Assembly: GCF_000304315.1 (NCBI RefSeq)
Contig: NC_018485.1
Coordinates: 1,954,501 to 2,018,500, forward strand
Origin: Methylocystis sp. SC2
GTDB lineage: Bacteria > Pseudomonadota > Alphaproteobacteria > Rhizobiales > Beijerinckiaceae
DNA: 64,000 nt
Direction of reading: 5' to 3'
The position numbers and the translations under genes were made by a program. Positions 16,488 through 24,993 of this stretch are shown piece after piece. The notes beneath the pieces were generated by a model, which ran no database searches, was not told where the DNA came from, and saw only the letters and a list, made by a program, of their open reading frames with translations. Each line of letters starts with the position of its first letter. Positions within the stretch are counted from its first letter, which is position 1.

Positions 16488-17390
16488 ATGACGCTTATTC
16501 GATCGCCGGCTCTTTTCCTTTTTGCGGCGCTATTGTTCTCAGTCGCCGCCGTCGGCGCCGAGAGGAGCCGCTCCGTCATTCCGCTGACCTTGACGCAGGA
16601 TGAATATCTTGGCGGGCGCATTTACCTGCCGGTCCGCATCGGCAATGTCATGGGAAACATGCGCCTCGACACCGGCGCCTCGAGCACGCGCATCAGGCTG
16701 GCGCCCTGGAACAAGGACCTGCCGGTTCTGGGCGCAAGCCTCTCCACCGGGGCGTCCGGCGCGACGATGCGCTGTGACGATGTCGAAGCGCAGAATGTCG
16801 AACTCGTCGCCGATCAAGGAAACAACGTCGCGCGAGCGAAATATCAACTCACGCGATGTCCGCCCGGCGACGCTGACGATCTTCTGGGGCTGGATTTTTT
16901 CAAAGGCGCGCGATTCAGCCTCGACATCGACCGCCGCGAACTCATTTTTTTCGGCGATGCGACGGCGAACGGCCGCCCCAAGCCGTTTCGACGGCTGGGA
17001 CCCGACGGGCGTCTTGTCGGCGTCGACCTGCGCTTGGGCGATACGGCGGCGGTCGGCCTGTTCGATTCGGGCGCGGAAGTCTCGGCCGTCGATCAGCAGT
17101 TCATCCGCAAGCACAAGCGGCTGTTTACGGCGGTGAAGGCCAAAGCCCGGGCGAGCGGCGTCGGGGGTAAGCGCATTTCCTTGAAGGTCTACAAGATAAA
17201 ATCGCTTGACCTGGGCGAAGGCGGCGTCCTGCATGACCTCTATGCGATCTCTTATGACTTCGGGGCCTTGCGCGCCGCGCTCGGCCGCGATGTTTCTTTC
17301 CTGATCGGCTATAATCTCATCCGGAGATTTGCCTGGGACTTTGATTTTCGCGCGCCGGAGTCGCCGACCTGGGACGCGAAGCTGAAATAG
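16488..17390 (+). CDS. Secreted retropepsin-like aspartyl protease with two active-site motifs
   Basis: 300 residues with a signal peptide at 1-24 (LFLFAALLFSVAAVGA). Two aspartic-protease motifs occur in one chain: LDTGAS near residue 59 and FDSGAE near residue 189, each followed by a strand-rich lobe, and a closing LIGYNLIRRFAWDFDF. Clan AA bacterial proteins usually have one motif per chain and dimerise; this one looks like an internal duplication. Substrate unknown; probable site is the periplasm. It diverges in sequence but not strand from the upstream MBL gene and converges on the TonB receptor. Confidence 0.82.
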   Translation: MTLIRSPALFLFAALLFSVAAVGAERSRSVIPLTLTQDEYLGGRIYLPVRIGNVMGNMRLDTGASSTRIRLAPWNKDLPVLGASLSTGASGATMRCDDVEAQNVELVADQGNNVARAKYQLTRCPPGDADDLLGLDFFKGARFSLDIDRRELIFFGDATANGRPKPFRRLGPDGRLVGVDLRLGDTAAVGLFDSGAEVSAVDQQFIRKHKRLFTAVKAKARASGVGGKRISLKVYKIKSLDLGEGGVLHDLYAISYDFGALRAALGRDVSFLIGYNLIRRFAWDFDFRAPESPTWDAKLK

Positions 17391-17435
17391 ACGATCGCGC
17401 CGGCGCCGCGCGAACGCGGCGCAGCGGCGAGCGCG

Positions 17436-19661
17436 TCAAAAATTCACCTTCGACGCGAGATAGAAGGTGCGGCCCGGAGAGGGATATCCGTCAGCGAGCA
17501 CATAATAGTCGTCGAATGCGTTTCGCACGCCGGCGGAGAATTTGATGTTGTCGCCCGGCGTATAGTCCGCGTTGAAGTTCGTCAGACAATAAGCGCCGGT
17601 CCGATAATACCAATTGCCGTTTGTCATGGACGTCCAGCGATCGCCGGCGACTTCAATGCTTGGCGTCAAAGTCAGCTGGGGAATGGGACGGTAGCCGGCA
17701 TAGAAAAACATCTTGAGGTCGGGCACCCCCGTCGGCTGGAAATTGACGATCGACGGCGAATTGACTCGGCGCCGGATCAGCGTGACGTTGCCGCCAAGCG
17801 AGAAGTCCTCGCGCACGAAATAGTCGGCCGTGATTTCCGCGCCCCAGAATCTTCCATTGCCGACGTTCTGCGATTGTGTGACGTTCACGCCGAACTGCGG
17901 CGCCGGCACGCTTTGAATGAGATTGTCGACGAGACTGTAGAAGACGTCGATCGACACGCGGCTTCCAGGCGCGAAGAGGCTTGACCAGCCAAGATCGAAA
18001 TTGGTGGCGCGCTCGGGCATCAGCGTGGGATTGGACGTCGCGCCGCCAAAGCGCGTGCTGAAACGCTCGAAGAGCGTCGGATAGCGGGTTCGGCTCGAAC
18101 CGTTGAAGTAGATTCGGTCCGTGTCGTTGTAGCGCCAGATGGCCGCGCCCTGATAGTTCGGCGCCTGCACGTCCGCGGGCTGATAATTGATGACGCCCTG
18201 CGGCACGGCGAAGCCTTGCGCCTGACGCAGATGCCGCCAATCGTAGCTGAAGCCTCCAACAATATCGATGTCCGGTCGCGGGTGGAACGTGTTTTCGACG
18301 GCCGCCGAATAGGTGTCCTCTATGTCGCCAATGATCGGCTGGGTGAAGCAGGGCGCGCCGGCGATGCAGCCCGCGCGAGTCCCACGGATGTTCTGCCCGA
18401 AGTTCTCCTGCCATTCGGAATGATTATCCATGCGATAGAAGAACAGCGCTTTCAGCGTGTCGATGTCGCCGATCTGCGCGCCGGCCTCGACCTCGGCGCC
18501 GAGCGCATAATCCGCATAGGCGCTGTTGAAGGATTTCGGCAGCGACTGATTGATCAAGGAAGGATCATCATAGCTGACGAGCGAATTGTCGAATTTGCTC
18601 CAATAGCCGCGCGTCTTCACATAGGCGGCGTCATTGAGCTGAGTTCTCGACAGGAAATAGAGGTTCTGGACGCGCCAGTAGGGCCACCGCCAGAAGCGCT
18701 GCGTGGAGATAGGATCAGTTATATGCAGCGGCGCGCCCTTCTGGCCTTCCTGACGGCTGAAGCTTAGGGAATATTCGTCGGTCGCGTTGGGCGTCAGGCC
18801 CACCCGCGCATTGATATTGTAGTCTTGCGTATAGGATTGACCGCGAAATCCCCATCCTTGAGCGAGAGTCGAGCGATAGCTCGCGGGCAGCATCCAGCCG
18901 TCGTAGTTCTGAAAAGTGCCGCTGAGCTGCGCATAATACATGTCCTTTTTTGTGCCGACGAAGCCGTAGGTCATCGGCCCAAGGAATGTGCCGTCGCGAC
19001 CAAAATCGAATCGCGTGCGCCATTCGGCTTCGATCTCTCGAGTCGGTCTGCGGGTCACCAGATTGATCTGGCCGCCCATGCCGCCGGGGCCGTCGAGCAC
19101 CGAGACATAGCCCTTGGCGATCTGCACTTCAGCGATGTCGGCGGTCAGAAAGCGCGCGAAATCGAGTCTGTTGTCGACCGGCAGATAAACGCGAACGCCG
19201 TCGACGGTGAGCGGCACCTGCCAGCGATCGAAACCGCGCACATAGATATTCTGCTCGTTGCGGGAATTGCCGGAAATCTGACTATTGACGCCCGGCGCGA
19301 TATTGACGGCGCTGTCGAGCGTCGGCCGCGCGAAAGTCTCCATCTGTCTATTGGTGATGGTGAAGCCGCCGAAGGCGTCGGTATGCTGCTGGGGCGTCGG
19401 GCCGTTGTCGATTTTTTCCGACGGAGACCATGTGGGCGGCGGCGCGCCCGCTCCGACGCCGACGACGCCGGCGCCCGCGGGCGCGGCGACCTTGGTCGGA
19501 AGCCCCAGGCGGCGTTCGCCGACCTTAATTTGTCCGAGTTCGAAAGCCTTCGGCGCGCGCACTTCGATCGGCGGCAGCGGCGTCTGCGCGTTCATAGGAG
19601 TTGATAGCGCGAGAAGAACGCCGCCTGAAATCGCCGTCGTCGTCAGCAGCCTGGTCATCAT
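17436..19661 (-). CDS. TonB-dependent outer-membrane receptor
   Basis: 741 residues from the first of two ATGs (19661), preceded by GGGGGC. A signal peptide (about 1-24) is followed by a Pro/Gly-rich linker, the plug domain (about 90-215, with DSAVNIAPGVNSQ, IYVRGFDRWQVPLTVDGVRV and GPGGMGGQINLVTRRP) and a 22-strand barrel ending in Phe (TFYLASKVNF). Such receptors import metal complexes or cofactors using TonB energy. It is the last gene of an operon with the di-haem DUF1111 protein (15 nt upstream) and a solute-binding protein. The substrate is unknown; context suggests a metal, possibly molybdate or its carrier. Confidence 0.93.
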   Translation of the reverse strand: MMTRLLTTTAISGGVLLALSTPMNAQTPLPPIEVRAPKAFELGQIKVGERRLGLPTKVAAPAGAGVVGVGAGAPPPTWSPSEKIDNGPTPQQHTDAFGGFTITNRQMETFARPTLDSAVNIAPGVNSQISGNSRNEQNIYVRGFDRWQVPLTVDGVRVYLPVDNRLDFARFLTADIAEVQIAKGYVSVLDGPGGMGGQINLVTRRPTREIEAEWRTRFDFGRDGTFLGPMTYGFVGTKKDMYYAQLSGTFQNYDGWMLPASYRSTLAQGWGFRGQSYTQDYNINARVGLTPNATDEYSLSFSRQEGQKGAPLHITDPISTQRFWRWPYWRVQNLYFLSRTQLNDAAYVKTRGYWSKFDNSLVSYDDPSLINQSLPKSFNSAYADYALGAEVEAGAQIGDIDTLKALFFYRMDNHSEWQENFGQNIRGTRAGCIAGAPCFTQPIIGDIEDTYSAAVENTFHPRPDIDIVGGFSYDWRHLRQAQGFAVPQGVINYQPADVQAPNYQGAAIWRYNDTDRIYFNGSSRTRYPTLFERFSTRFGGATSNPTLMPERATNFDLGWSSLFAPGSRVSIDVFYSLVDNLIQSVPAPQFGVNVTQSQNVGNGRFWGAEITADYFVREDFSLGGNVTLIRRRVNSPSIVNFQPTGVPDLKMFFYAGYRPIPQLTLTPSIEVAGDRWTSMTNGNWYYRTGAYCLTNFNADYTPGDNIKFSAGVRNAFDDYYVLADGYPSPGRTFYLASKVNF

Positions 19662-19675
19662 TGCCCCCGTGAACT

Positions 19676-20974
19676 TCAGAGAGAGTTGAGGAAAGCGAGC
19701 AGCGCGTCGCGCTGGGGTTCGGGTAGATTGCGGAAAGCGTCGGCGGAGGATCGCGCTTCGCCGCCGTGCCAGAGGATCGCCTCGACGAGCGTTCGCGCCC
19801 TGCCGTCGTGCAGAAAATCGGCGCCGTCTCCGCCTTTGCCGGCAAGGCCCAATCCCCAGAGCGGCGGCGTGCGCCAGTCCCTTGGACCAGCCTCGAAGTC
19901 GTCGCGGCCGTCGGCGAGCCCCTCGCCCATGTCGTGCAGCAGAAGATCGGCGTAGGGATGGATCTCGACGCCGTTGAGCGCCGGCTGCAGTGGAAAGTCC
20001 GCAACGCGCAGCGTGTCGCGATGACAGTTCGAACAGCCGATCGCATGGAACAGAACGTCGCCGTCCTTGACGCGCGGGTCGTCGAGATTGCGTCGGGCCG
20101 GCGGCGCAAGCGCGCGGATGTAATCGACGACCGCGTCGAGCTGGGCGTCGGTCAATTCCGGCGTCGAATCGCCCTGACGGCATTCACTTCGTGACGGAGG
20201 GCGGTTCTCGGCGGGAAACAGCGACGAGGTGACGCCGATGTCTTCCGCAAAGGCGTTGGCGATCTGCTGCTTGAGATTTGGCTGATTGGCTTTGAGCCCG
20301 AAGCGGCCGAGCGTTCTCTGGCCGGTCTCAACGTTGAAGACGAAATTCGGTCTGCCCGCGCCGGCGAGAATTTCGGCGTCGGCGACAGCCTCGAGCAGAC
20401 CCAGGCCGAAAACCGGCGGCGCATTGCGCAGCGACGTCTTGGTCTCGGGCCCGAGCGGACCGTAAGCAAGATTGCGGAAGGAGAGCGTCGGCCGACGAAG
20501 CCTTGCTGTCGCGCCATCGGCGAGCGCCACATCGAATTCGGCGTAGTCGACGACGGCCTGGCCTTCGCCCGCGACGCCGGGCGCGCCTTCGGGATTGAGC
20601 TGAGCGCCGTAGTCGGGATGAACGCGCGGTCCGCCATGCGCGTCCTTTCCCTCGACGCTCAGCCTCGCCGCCATGGTGCGCGCGACGCCGTTTTCGCTGT
20701 CTGGCGCGGCGCCGCGACCATTCTTGACGTGGCAGGCGATGCAGGAAAGCCGATTATAGAGCGGACCGAGACCGACAAAGTCGGGATGGTCCTGCGACGG
20801 TCCGATGACCCAGGCTTGGCGAAAGATGCCGCTGCCCTTGCGAAAGCTTGCGGCATGTTCGCCGTCCAATCCTTCAATCGGCCTGACAAAGGCTTCGGTG
20901 TCAGGGCCGTTCGTCTCGTAACGCGCGGCGCCCGCAAGCATCGCGGCGCATAGAAGGACGCCGAAGCGTTTCAT
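19676..20974 (-). CDS. Di-haem DUF1111 oxidoreductase-like c-type cytochrome
   Basis: 432 residues with an N-terminal signal peptide and two haem c motifs, CIACH at 78-82 and CSNCH at 314-318. The conserved blocks LRRPTLSFRNLAYGPLG, FGLGLLEAVADAEIL, GRFGLKANQPNLKQQIANAF and RDWRTPPLWGLGL identify the DUF1111 (putative thiol oxidoreductase) family, a distant relative of the MauG/CcpA peroxidases. It acts in the periplasm. Its ATG overlaps the stop of the upstream binding protein by four bases, so the two are coupled. A role in redox processing of an imported ligand is inference from context. Confidence 0.9.
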   Translation of the reverse strand: MKRFGVLLCAAMLAGAARYETNGPDTEAFVRPIEGLDGEHAASFRKGSGIFRQAWVIGPSQDHPDFVGLGPLYNRLSCIACHVKNGRGAAPDSENGVARTMAARLSVEGKDAHGGPRVHPDYGAQLNPEGAPGVAGEGQAVVDYAEFDVALADGATARLRRPTLSFRNLAYGPLGPETKTSLRNAPPVFGLGLLEAVADAEILAGAGRPNFVFNVETGQRTLGRFGLKANQPNLKQQIANAFAEDIGVTSSLFPAENRPPSRSECRQGDSTPELTDAQLDAVVDYIRALAPPARRNLDDPRVKDGDVLFHAIGCSNCHRDTLRVADFPLQPALNGVEIHPYADLLLHDMGEGLADGRDDFEAGPRDWRTPPLWGLGLAGKGGDGADFLHDGRARTLVEAILWHGGEARSSADAFRNLPEPQRDALLAFLNSL

Positions 20975-22287
20975 GGCGCCGGCTCCAGGCTTTTGACGAG
21001 GTCACGCGCCTGCCGCCGCGCCGCGCCGATCTCCTCGCGCCATTGCGTGATCTGCCGCGCATCGATGGCGTCGCGACGTTGGAAGCGCTCGAGGAAGGCG
21101 GTTGCGCGCGCGTCGGTTTCGGACACCGGAACGAAGCCGGCGAGTCGCTTCGCCTCGCCCAGCGCCGCCAAGGCTTTCGCATCGCCGGCGAATTTTTTCT
21201 CGGCGTCGTGAATCTTGCGCCACAGTTCGGCGCTCTCGTCATGGCCGTCGACGATCGCGAGGTCGAACAGCAGCGCGATCAGCGGCGGGCGCCGGCGGCC
21301 GATCTCAGAATCATAATCGAGGAGCGCTGACGCCGGCAGCGCAAAAGGATTCGCAAAGCCCTGCGACGCGCTCTGATAGGCGTCGGGTCGCGCCGGATGC
21401 CGGCGGCTGTCGCGCTCCATCATCAGGCGCTGGCCGTCCGTCGACAGCAGGAAGTCGATGAAGGCCTGCGCGCCGGCGACATGTTTGGAGGCGGCGGTCA
21501 TCGCGACATGGGCGGGCAGGAACGCCGTGCGCTGGGGATAGATCATCTCGACCGCCGCGCCATTGGCTTTGGCGATCTCGGCGAAGAAATCGATCGTCAG
21601 CGCGAGGGCCGCCGTGCCTTCCCGCACTGAGGCCGTCGGCGCCAATCCGGAATCGAGCAGCGTCGCCTCGCCGGCCATCTCGCCGAGGAGACGCCAACCT
21701 GCGTCCCAACCTTCGCTCTGCAGAACGATGTCATAGAGTGCAGGCGAAAAGCCGACCTTTGAGGCGATCGGCATGGCGAGCCGGCGCGCATATTCGGGCG
21801 ACGCGAGGTCGTCCCAGCGTCGCGGCGCGGACAGGCCGGCCGCCGCCAGCGCGCTTGGATTTGCGACGATCCCATAGCCGGCGACGTCATAGGCTTCATA
21901 GAGGCCGGCGGGATCGGACAATTGCTGCCGGCCGAGCCGGCCGGGAAGCGCGGCGCGGTCGACCATTAGCTTGCGAAAGGCCCCCCAATCGCGAAGACGC
22001 GCGAAATTCGCCGGCGCCGGCGCCCAATAGACGTCGGCGCCGCCCTGTTCGGGCTTGGCGAGTTCGGCGAGCGCGTCGCGCGACTGCTTCCAGACGAATT
22101 GAACGTGGAATTGCGGGTGGCTGCGCTCGAACTCCCGCTCGTAGCGGGTCGTCAGTTCTTCAGGAAAGCTTGTGACCACGGTGAACGTTTCACTGGTCGA
22201 CCCGCCGGAGGGCGCCGCGCCGAGAATGCTGAAAAGGCTTGCGAATGCAGCGACGACGACAGCGCGGATCATGTGATCGAGAACCAT
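20971..22287 (-). CDS. Periplasmic solute-binding protein with an extra C-terminal segment
   Basis: 438 residues with a signal peptide (AVVVAAFASLFSILGAAPSG). Residues about 33-320 follow the iron/putrescine-type binding-protein fold: FTVVTSFPEELTTRYEREFE, ADVYWAPAPANFARL, PRRWDDLASPEYARRLAMPI, and AGAQAFIDFLLSTDGQRLM-like text. The last 110 residues are helical and charged and not standard for the family. No permease or ATPase is nearby, so it may deliver to a remote transporter or act with the TonB receptor and DUF1111 partner. It heads the three-gene operon. The start could also be Met6 at 22272. Confidence 0.82.
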   Translation of the reverse strand: MVLDHMIRAVVVAAFASLFSILGAAPSGGSTSETFTVVTSFPEELTTRYEREFERSHPQFHVQFVWKQSRDALAELAKPEQGGADVYWAPAPANFARLRDWGAFRKLMVDRAALPGRLGRQQLSDPAGLYEAYDVAGYGIVANPSALAAAGLSAPRRWDDLASPEYARRLAMPIASKVGFSPALYDIVLQSEGWDAGWRLLGEMAGEATLLDSGLAPTASVREGTAALALTIDFFAEIAKANGAAVEMIYPQRTAFLPAHVAMTAASKHVAGAQAFIDFLLSTDGQRLMMERDSRRHPARPDAYQSASQGFANPFALPASALLDYDSEIGRRRPPLIALLFDLAIVDGHDESAELWRKIHDAEKKFAGDAKALAALGEAKRLAGFVPVSETDARATAFLERFQRRDAIDARQITQWREEIGAARRQARDLVKSLEPAP

Positions 22288-22393
22288 TATGTAGATTGCT
22301 TACATATTGCTTGACTACAAACGAGTGGTATAAAAGTCAATGTCCGAACTTTAAGCAGCGCATGAATAGTATATATGCAAACGCCATAGGCCA

Positions 22394-22429
22394 ATCGGTA
22401 ATTGATATATAATCCTATAACATATCGAT
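22394..22429. promoter_or_regulatory. Candidate ModE-type operator in the divergent AT-rich spacer
   Basis: A 36-bp imperfect palindrome opening ATCGGTAATTGATA and closing TATAACATATCGAT, matching at 10 of 14 outer symmetric positions. ATCG ends with TATA-rich inner arms resemble Mo-boxes bound by ModE, though the spacing is longer than the E. coli consensus. It lies about 107 bp from the binding-protein start and 214 bp from the yqeB-like start, and modE is two genes away. The 22288-22642 spacer is otherwise AT-rich with no gene. Confidence 0.45.
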
Positions 22430-22551
22430 TCGTGAGAAAATAAAGCTATTTATCAATAAGATAGACTGAGTCGGCCCAGCGCTGTGCGGGTCAGTGGCGG
22501 CTTTTGTCGGTTTTTTGTCGACTTCATTACAAGAAGCGCGAAACAAGCCTT

Positions 22552-22636
22552 CTCCCGTCGCCTGGCGGGCGCCGGATTGCCTGCAATGCAAAGGCGTGCG
22601 ACTTGGCGCGTGATTTGCTGAAAAAAGCGCGGGAGG
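22552..22636 (+). promoter_or_regulatory. Structured 5' leader of the yqeB-like gene
   Basis: CTCCCG at 22552-22557 can pair with CGGGAG at 22630-22635, enclosing about 72 nt with GC-rich inner stems. The 3' arm overlaps the Shine-Dalgarno GGGAGG (22631-22636) before ATG 22643. The fold could therefore gate translation. A molybdenum-cofactor riboswitch is one possibility given the gene; this is not established. Confidence 0.35.
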
Positions 22637-22642
22637 CGCCCC

Positions 22643-23512
22643 ATGCCAGGCTTTTCAGCACAAGAATTCCTCTCCGACTGCAGCGAGCATTTCGTCATCA
22701 TCCTCGGCACGAACGAGATCGCCTCCGCGGTCGCGGCGCGATTGACATGGGAGCGCCGCCGCGTGGTTCTCAGCCATGACGCACACCCGCCGGTCATCCG
22801 GCGGGGAATGGCCTTTCACGACGCGCTTTATGGAGACCGCGCGGAAGTCGACGGCGTCATCGCCGATCTGACGCAAACGACGCTGGATGTGGTCGACGTC
22901 TTGTCCCGGCCGGGACGCGTCGCCGTTTCGCCTCTGCCCTTGACGGATCTCATCACTCTGCGCGCGCCCGACGTTCTGATCGACGCCCGCATGCAAAAGC
23001 ACCGCGTCACGCCGGATCTGCGCGGGATCGCGGGTCTCGTGATCGGGATGGGTCCAAACTTCAGGGCGGGCTGGAACTGCGACGTGGCGATCGAGACTCA
23101 TCCGGCGCATACGGGCGAATTGCTCGAAAACGGCGCCACGCTGCCTTCGGACGGCGTCGCGCGCGTTCTCGGCGGCGTCGGCAAGGAGCGCTTCATCTAT
23201 GCGGCGCGCGACGGCGTCTGGCGGACGCCGCTCGACATCGGCGCCCGGGTTTTCAAGGACTATCTGCTCGGCCGACTCGACGGCCTTCCCATTCAGGCGC
23301 CGATGGACGGCTTCCTGCGCGGGATCGCGCGCGACGGAGTCCATGCGGCGCTGGGCGTCAAGCTCGTTGAAATCGATCCGCGCGGACGCGCCTCGAACTG
23401 GACCGGAACGGACGAACGCGGCCGCGCCATCGCCGAGGCGGTGGTCAGGGCGATCGCCGAGTCGCCGCCGGGGGGACGCAGACCACGCCGCGCCAAAGTA
23501 ACGCTTCACTGA
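22643..23512 (+). CDS. YqeB/EF2563-type molybdenum hydroxylase maturation protein
   Basis: 289 residues with GGGAGG six bases before the ATG. An N-terminal Rossmann-like segment FVIILGTNEIASAVAARLTW is followed by PDVLIDARMQKHRVTPDLRG, LVIGMGPNFRAGWNCDVAIE (the GxGPxFxAGxNxDVVIET signature) and a C-terminal GIARDGVHAALGVKLVEIDPRG. This is the family placed in selenium-dependent molybdenum hydroxylase systems and related to XdhC. It probably matures or inserts a Mo cofactor into a hydroxylase. It is followed 72 nt later by modE, supporting a molybdenum role; no target hydroxylase lies in the window. Confidence 0.85.
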   Translation: MPGFSAQEFLSDCSEHFVIILGTNEIASAVAARLTWERRRVVLSHDAHPPVIRRGMAFHDALYGDRAEVDGVIADLTQTTLDVVDVLSRPGRVAVSPLPLTDLITLRAPDVLIDARMQKHRVTPDLRGIAGLVIGMGPNFRAGWNCDVAIETHPAHTGELLENGATLPSDGVARVLGGVGKERFIYAARDGVWRTPLDIGARVFKDYLLGRLDGLPIQAPMDGFLRGIARDGVHAALGVKLVEIDPRGRASNWTGTDERGRAIAEAVVRAIAESPPGGRRPRRAKVTLH

Positions 23513-23584
23513 CCCAGACATTCTGAGCTGCAGTTGCTTCCGGCCGTCTTGCCCTGTATCGGGGCGATGAGGCGGGGCGCTGAC

Positions 23585-24376
23585 ATGGCCGAAGGCAAGA
23601 TTGATGCTTCACTGGCGCTGCGGAGCGAGGGCCGACTCCTTGTCGGCCGCGACCGCGTGAAGCTTCTCGAAGCCGTCGCCCTTCACGGCAGCATCACCAA
23701 GGCCGCCAAGGCCGTCGGCTTCAGCTACAAGGCCGCGTGGGACGCGGTGAACGCGATCAACAATCTTTTGCCGACGCCCGCCTTCATCACCAAGGCTGGA
23801 GGCCGCAGCGGCGGCGGCGCCGAGGTGACGGAGGAAGGGCGTCGGCTGATCGCCACCTTCCACCGCCTCGAAGAGAAGCTTGCGCGCATCTCCGAGACGA
23901 TCGCCGAAGAGGGTCTTGCGGGCGCCGAGGATTTTCTGCTGTGGACCACGGGCATGACGATTTCCGCGCGCAATGTTTTTCGCGCCGAAGTGACCCAGGT
24001 CAAGAAGTGGCCGGTCGACGTCGAAGTGACGCTGCGCGTGTCGGAAAAGGACACGATCCTGGCGATCGTCACCAATGAATCAACCGAGCGACTGGGCCTT
24101 TCTCGCGGGCGCAAGGCGCTGGCGCTGATCAAGGCGTCCTTCGTAAATCTGGCGCTCGCCGGCGATGCGACGCCGCCGCAGCGCAATTGCTTCCGCGGCG
24201 TGGTCACGCAGCGGATTGACGCCGAACGCAACAGCGAGATCCTGCTCGACGTCGGTTTCGGAAAGACGATGACCGCCGTGACGCCGCGCCGCCTCGTTGA
24301 AGACATGGGGCTGAAAGAAGGCGACGCCGCGCTGGCGACCTTCGACGCTGCGGACGTCATTTTGGCGGTGGAATAG
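23585..24376 (+). CDS. modE: ModE-family molybdate-responsive regulator
   Basis: 263 residues from ATG 23585, the same length as E. coli ModE (262), preceded by GGCGGGG; in-frame upstream starts (23534, 23567) would add unrelated residues. The winged HTH (about 12-85) reads KLLEAVALHGSITKAAKAVG, FSYKAAWDAVNAINNLLPTP, then the GGRSGGGAEVTEEG wing. Two TOBE/Mop domains follow (about 120-190 and 195-262), beginning ISARNVFRAEVTQVKKW and NCFRGVVTQRIDAERNSE. It represses or activates Mo-uptake and Mo-enzyme genes when bound to molybdate. It probably controls the divergent spacer upstream. Confidence 0.93.
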   Translation: MAEGKIDASLALRSEGRLLVGRDRVKLLEAVALHGSITKAAKAVGFSYKAAWDAVNAINNLLPTPAFITKAGGRSGGGAEVTEEGRRLIATFHRLEEKLARISETIAEEGLAGAEDFLLWTTGMTISARNVFRAEVTQVKKWPVDVEVTLRVSEKDTILAIVTNESTERLGLSRGRKALALIKASFVNLALAGDATPPQRNCFRGVVTQRIDAERNSEILLDVGFGKTMTAVTPRRLVEDMGLKEGDAALATFDAADVILAVE

Positions 24377-24478
24377 CGTGTCTGCGACGGCGCCGGCTCC
24401 AACTGGATGCCGGCTCAATTCCGCAATAGTCTCTCGGCGACGCTTTGCGCAGAACGCGTCGACTCGAAGGAGCATCCT

Positions 24479-24811
24479 ATGAAGCCAGTGTATGTCATTG
24501 CCGCGGCCGCATTGTCTTTTTACGCGACGAACGGGCTCGCCGATACGAAGAAGCCGACGTCCAAATGGACATGCGAGGATTTCCTGGCGGTCGACGACCA
24601 GTTTCAGCCCAAGGTGATCTACTGGTCCTCTGCGCAGAGCAAGAAAGGCAAGCCGCTCGCAACGGACGTCGATATCGAAGGCACGGAGAAGGTCATTCCT
24701 ATAATCATCGACGATTGCAAGAAGGCGCCGCAAGAGTCCTTCTGGAGCAAGCTCAAGGACGCTTGGAAAAAGGTCGAGGCCGACGCAAAGTCGCTTGGCA
24801 AAAAGCTGTAA
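24479..24811 (+). CDS. HdeA/HdeB-family periplasmic acid-stress chaperone
   Basis: 110 residues from ATG 24479 with AAGGAG seven bases upstream. After a signal peptide (PVYVIAAAALSFYATNGLA) the HdeA pattern KWTCEDFLAVDDQFQPKVIYW and IIDDCKKAPQESFWSKLKDAW appears, with the two conserved cysteines that form the family disulfide. HdeA-type proteins hold unfolded periplasmic proteins at low pH. A long lysine-rich tail follows. A small membrane protein gene follows 32 nt downstream. Confidence 0.85.
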   Translation: MKPVYVIAAAALSFYATNGLADTKKPTSKWTCEDFLAVDDQFQPKVIYWSSAQSKKGKPLATDVDIEGTEKVIPIIIDDCKKAPQESFWSKLKDAWKKVEADAKSLGKKL

Positions 24812-24843
24812 CACCCCTTGCTGGCCAAATGGAAGGCTGAACA

Positions 24844-24993
24844 ATGCTTGAAACGATCGCTGTCATCCTCGTCATCATGTGGCTGCTCGGGCTGGTCTCC
24901 TCATATACGCTCGGCGGCTTCATTCACATTCTGCTCGTCATCGCGATCATCGTGATCATTCTGCGCGTCATTCAGGGCCGCAGCATTCTTTAG
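24844..24993 (+). CDS. lmo0937-family small membrane protein
   Basis: 49 residues: MLETIAVILVIMWLLGLVSS, then YTLGGFIHILLVIAIIVIIL and RVIQGRSIL. Two membrane helices around a YTLGG turn and the short basic tail are the hallmark of this widespread family of unknown function. It is preceded by AAGGCTG and likely co-transcribed with the HdeA-like gene. Its stop codon overlaps the stop of the convergent adenosine deaminase gene. Confidence 0.88.
   Translation: MLETIAVILVIMWLLGLVSSYTLGGFIHILLVIAIIVIILRVIQGRSIL

Noticed and set aside
19662..20183. Longer N-terminus for the TonB receptor
   Set aside because: The upstream in-frame extension overlaps the DUF1111 gene and is Arg-rich. The ATG at 19661 begins a proper signal peptide and has a ribosome site.
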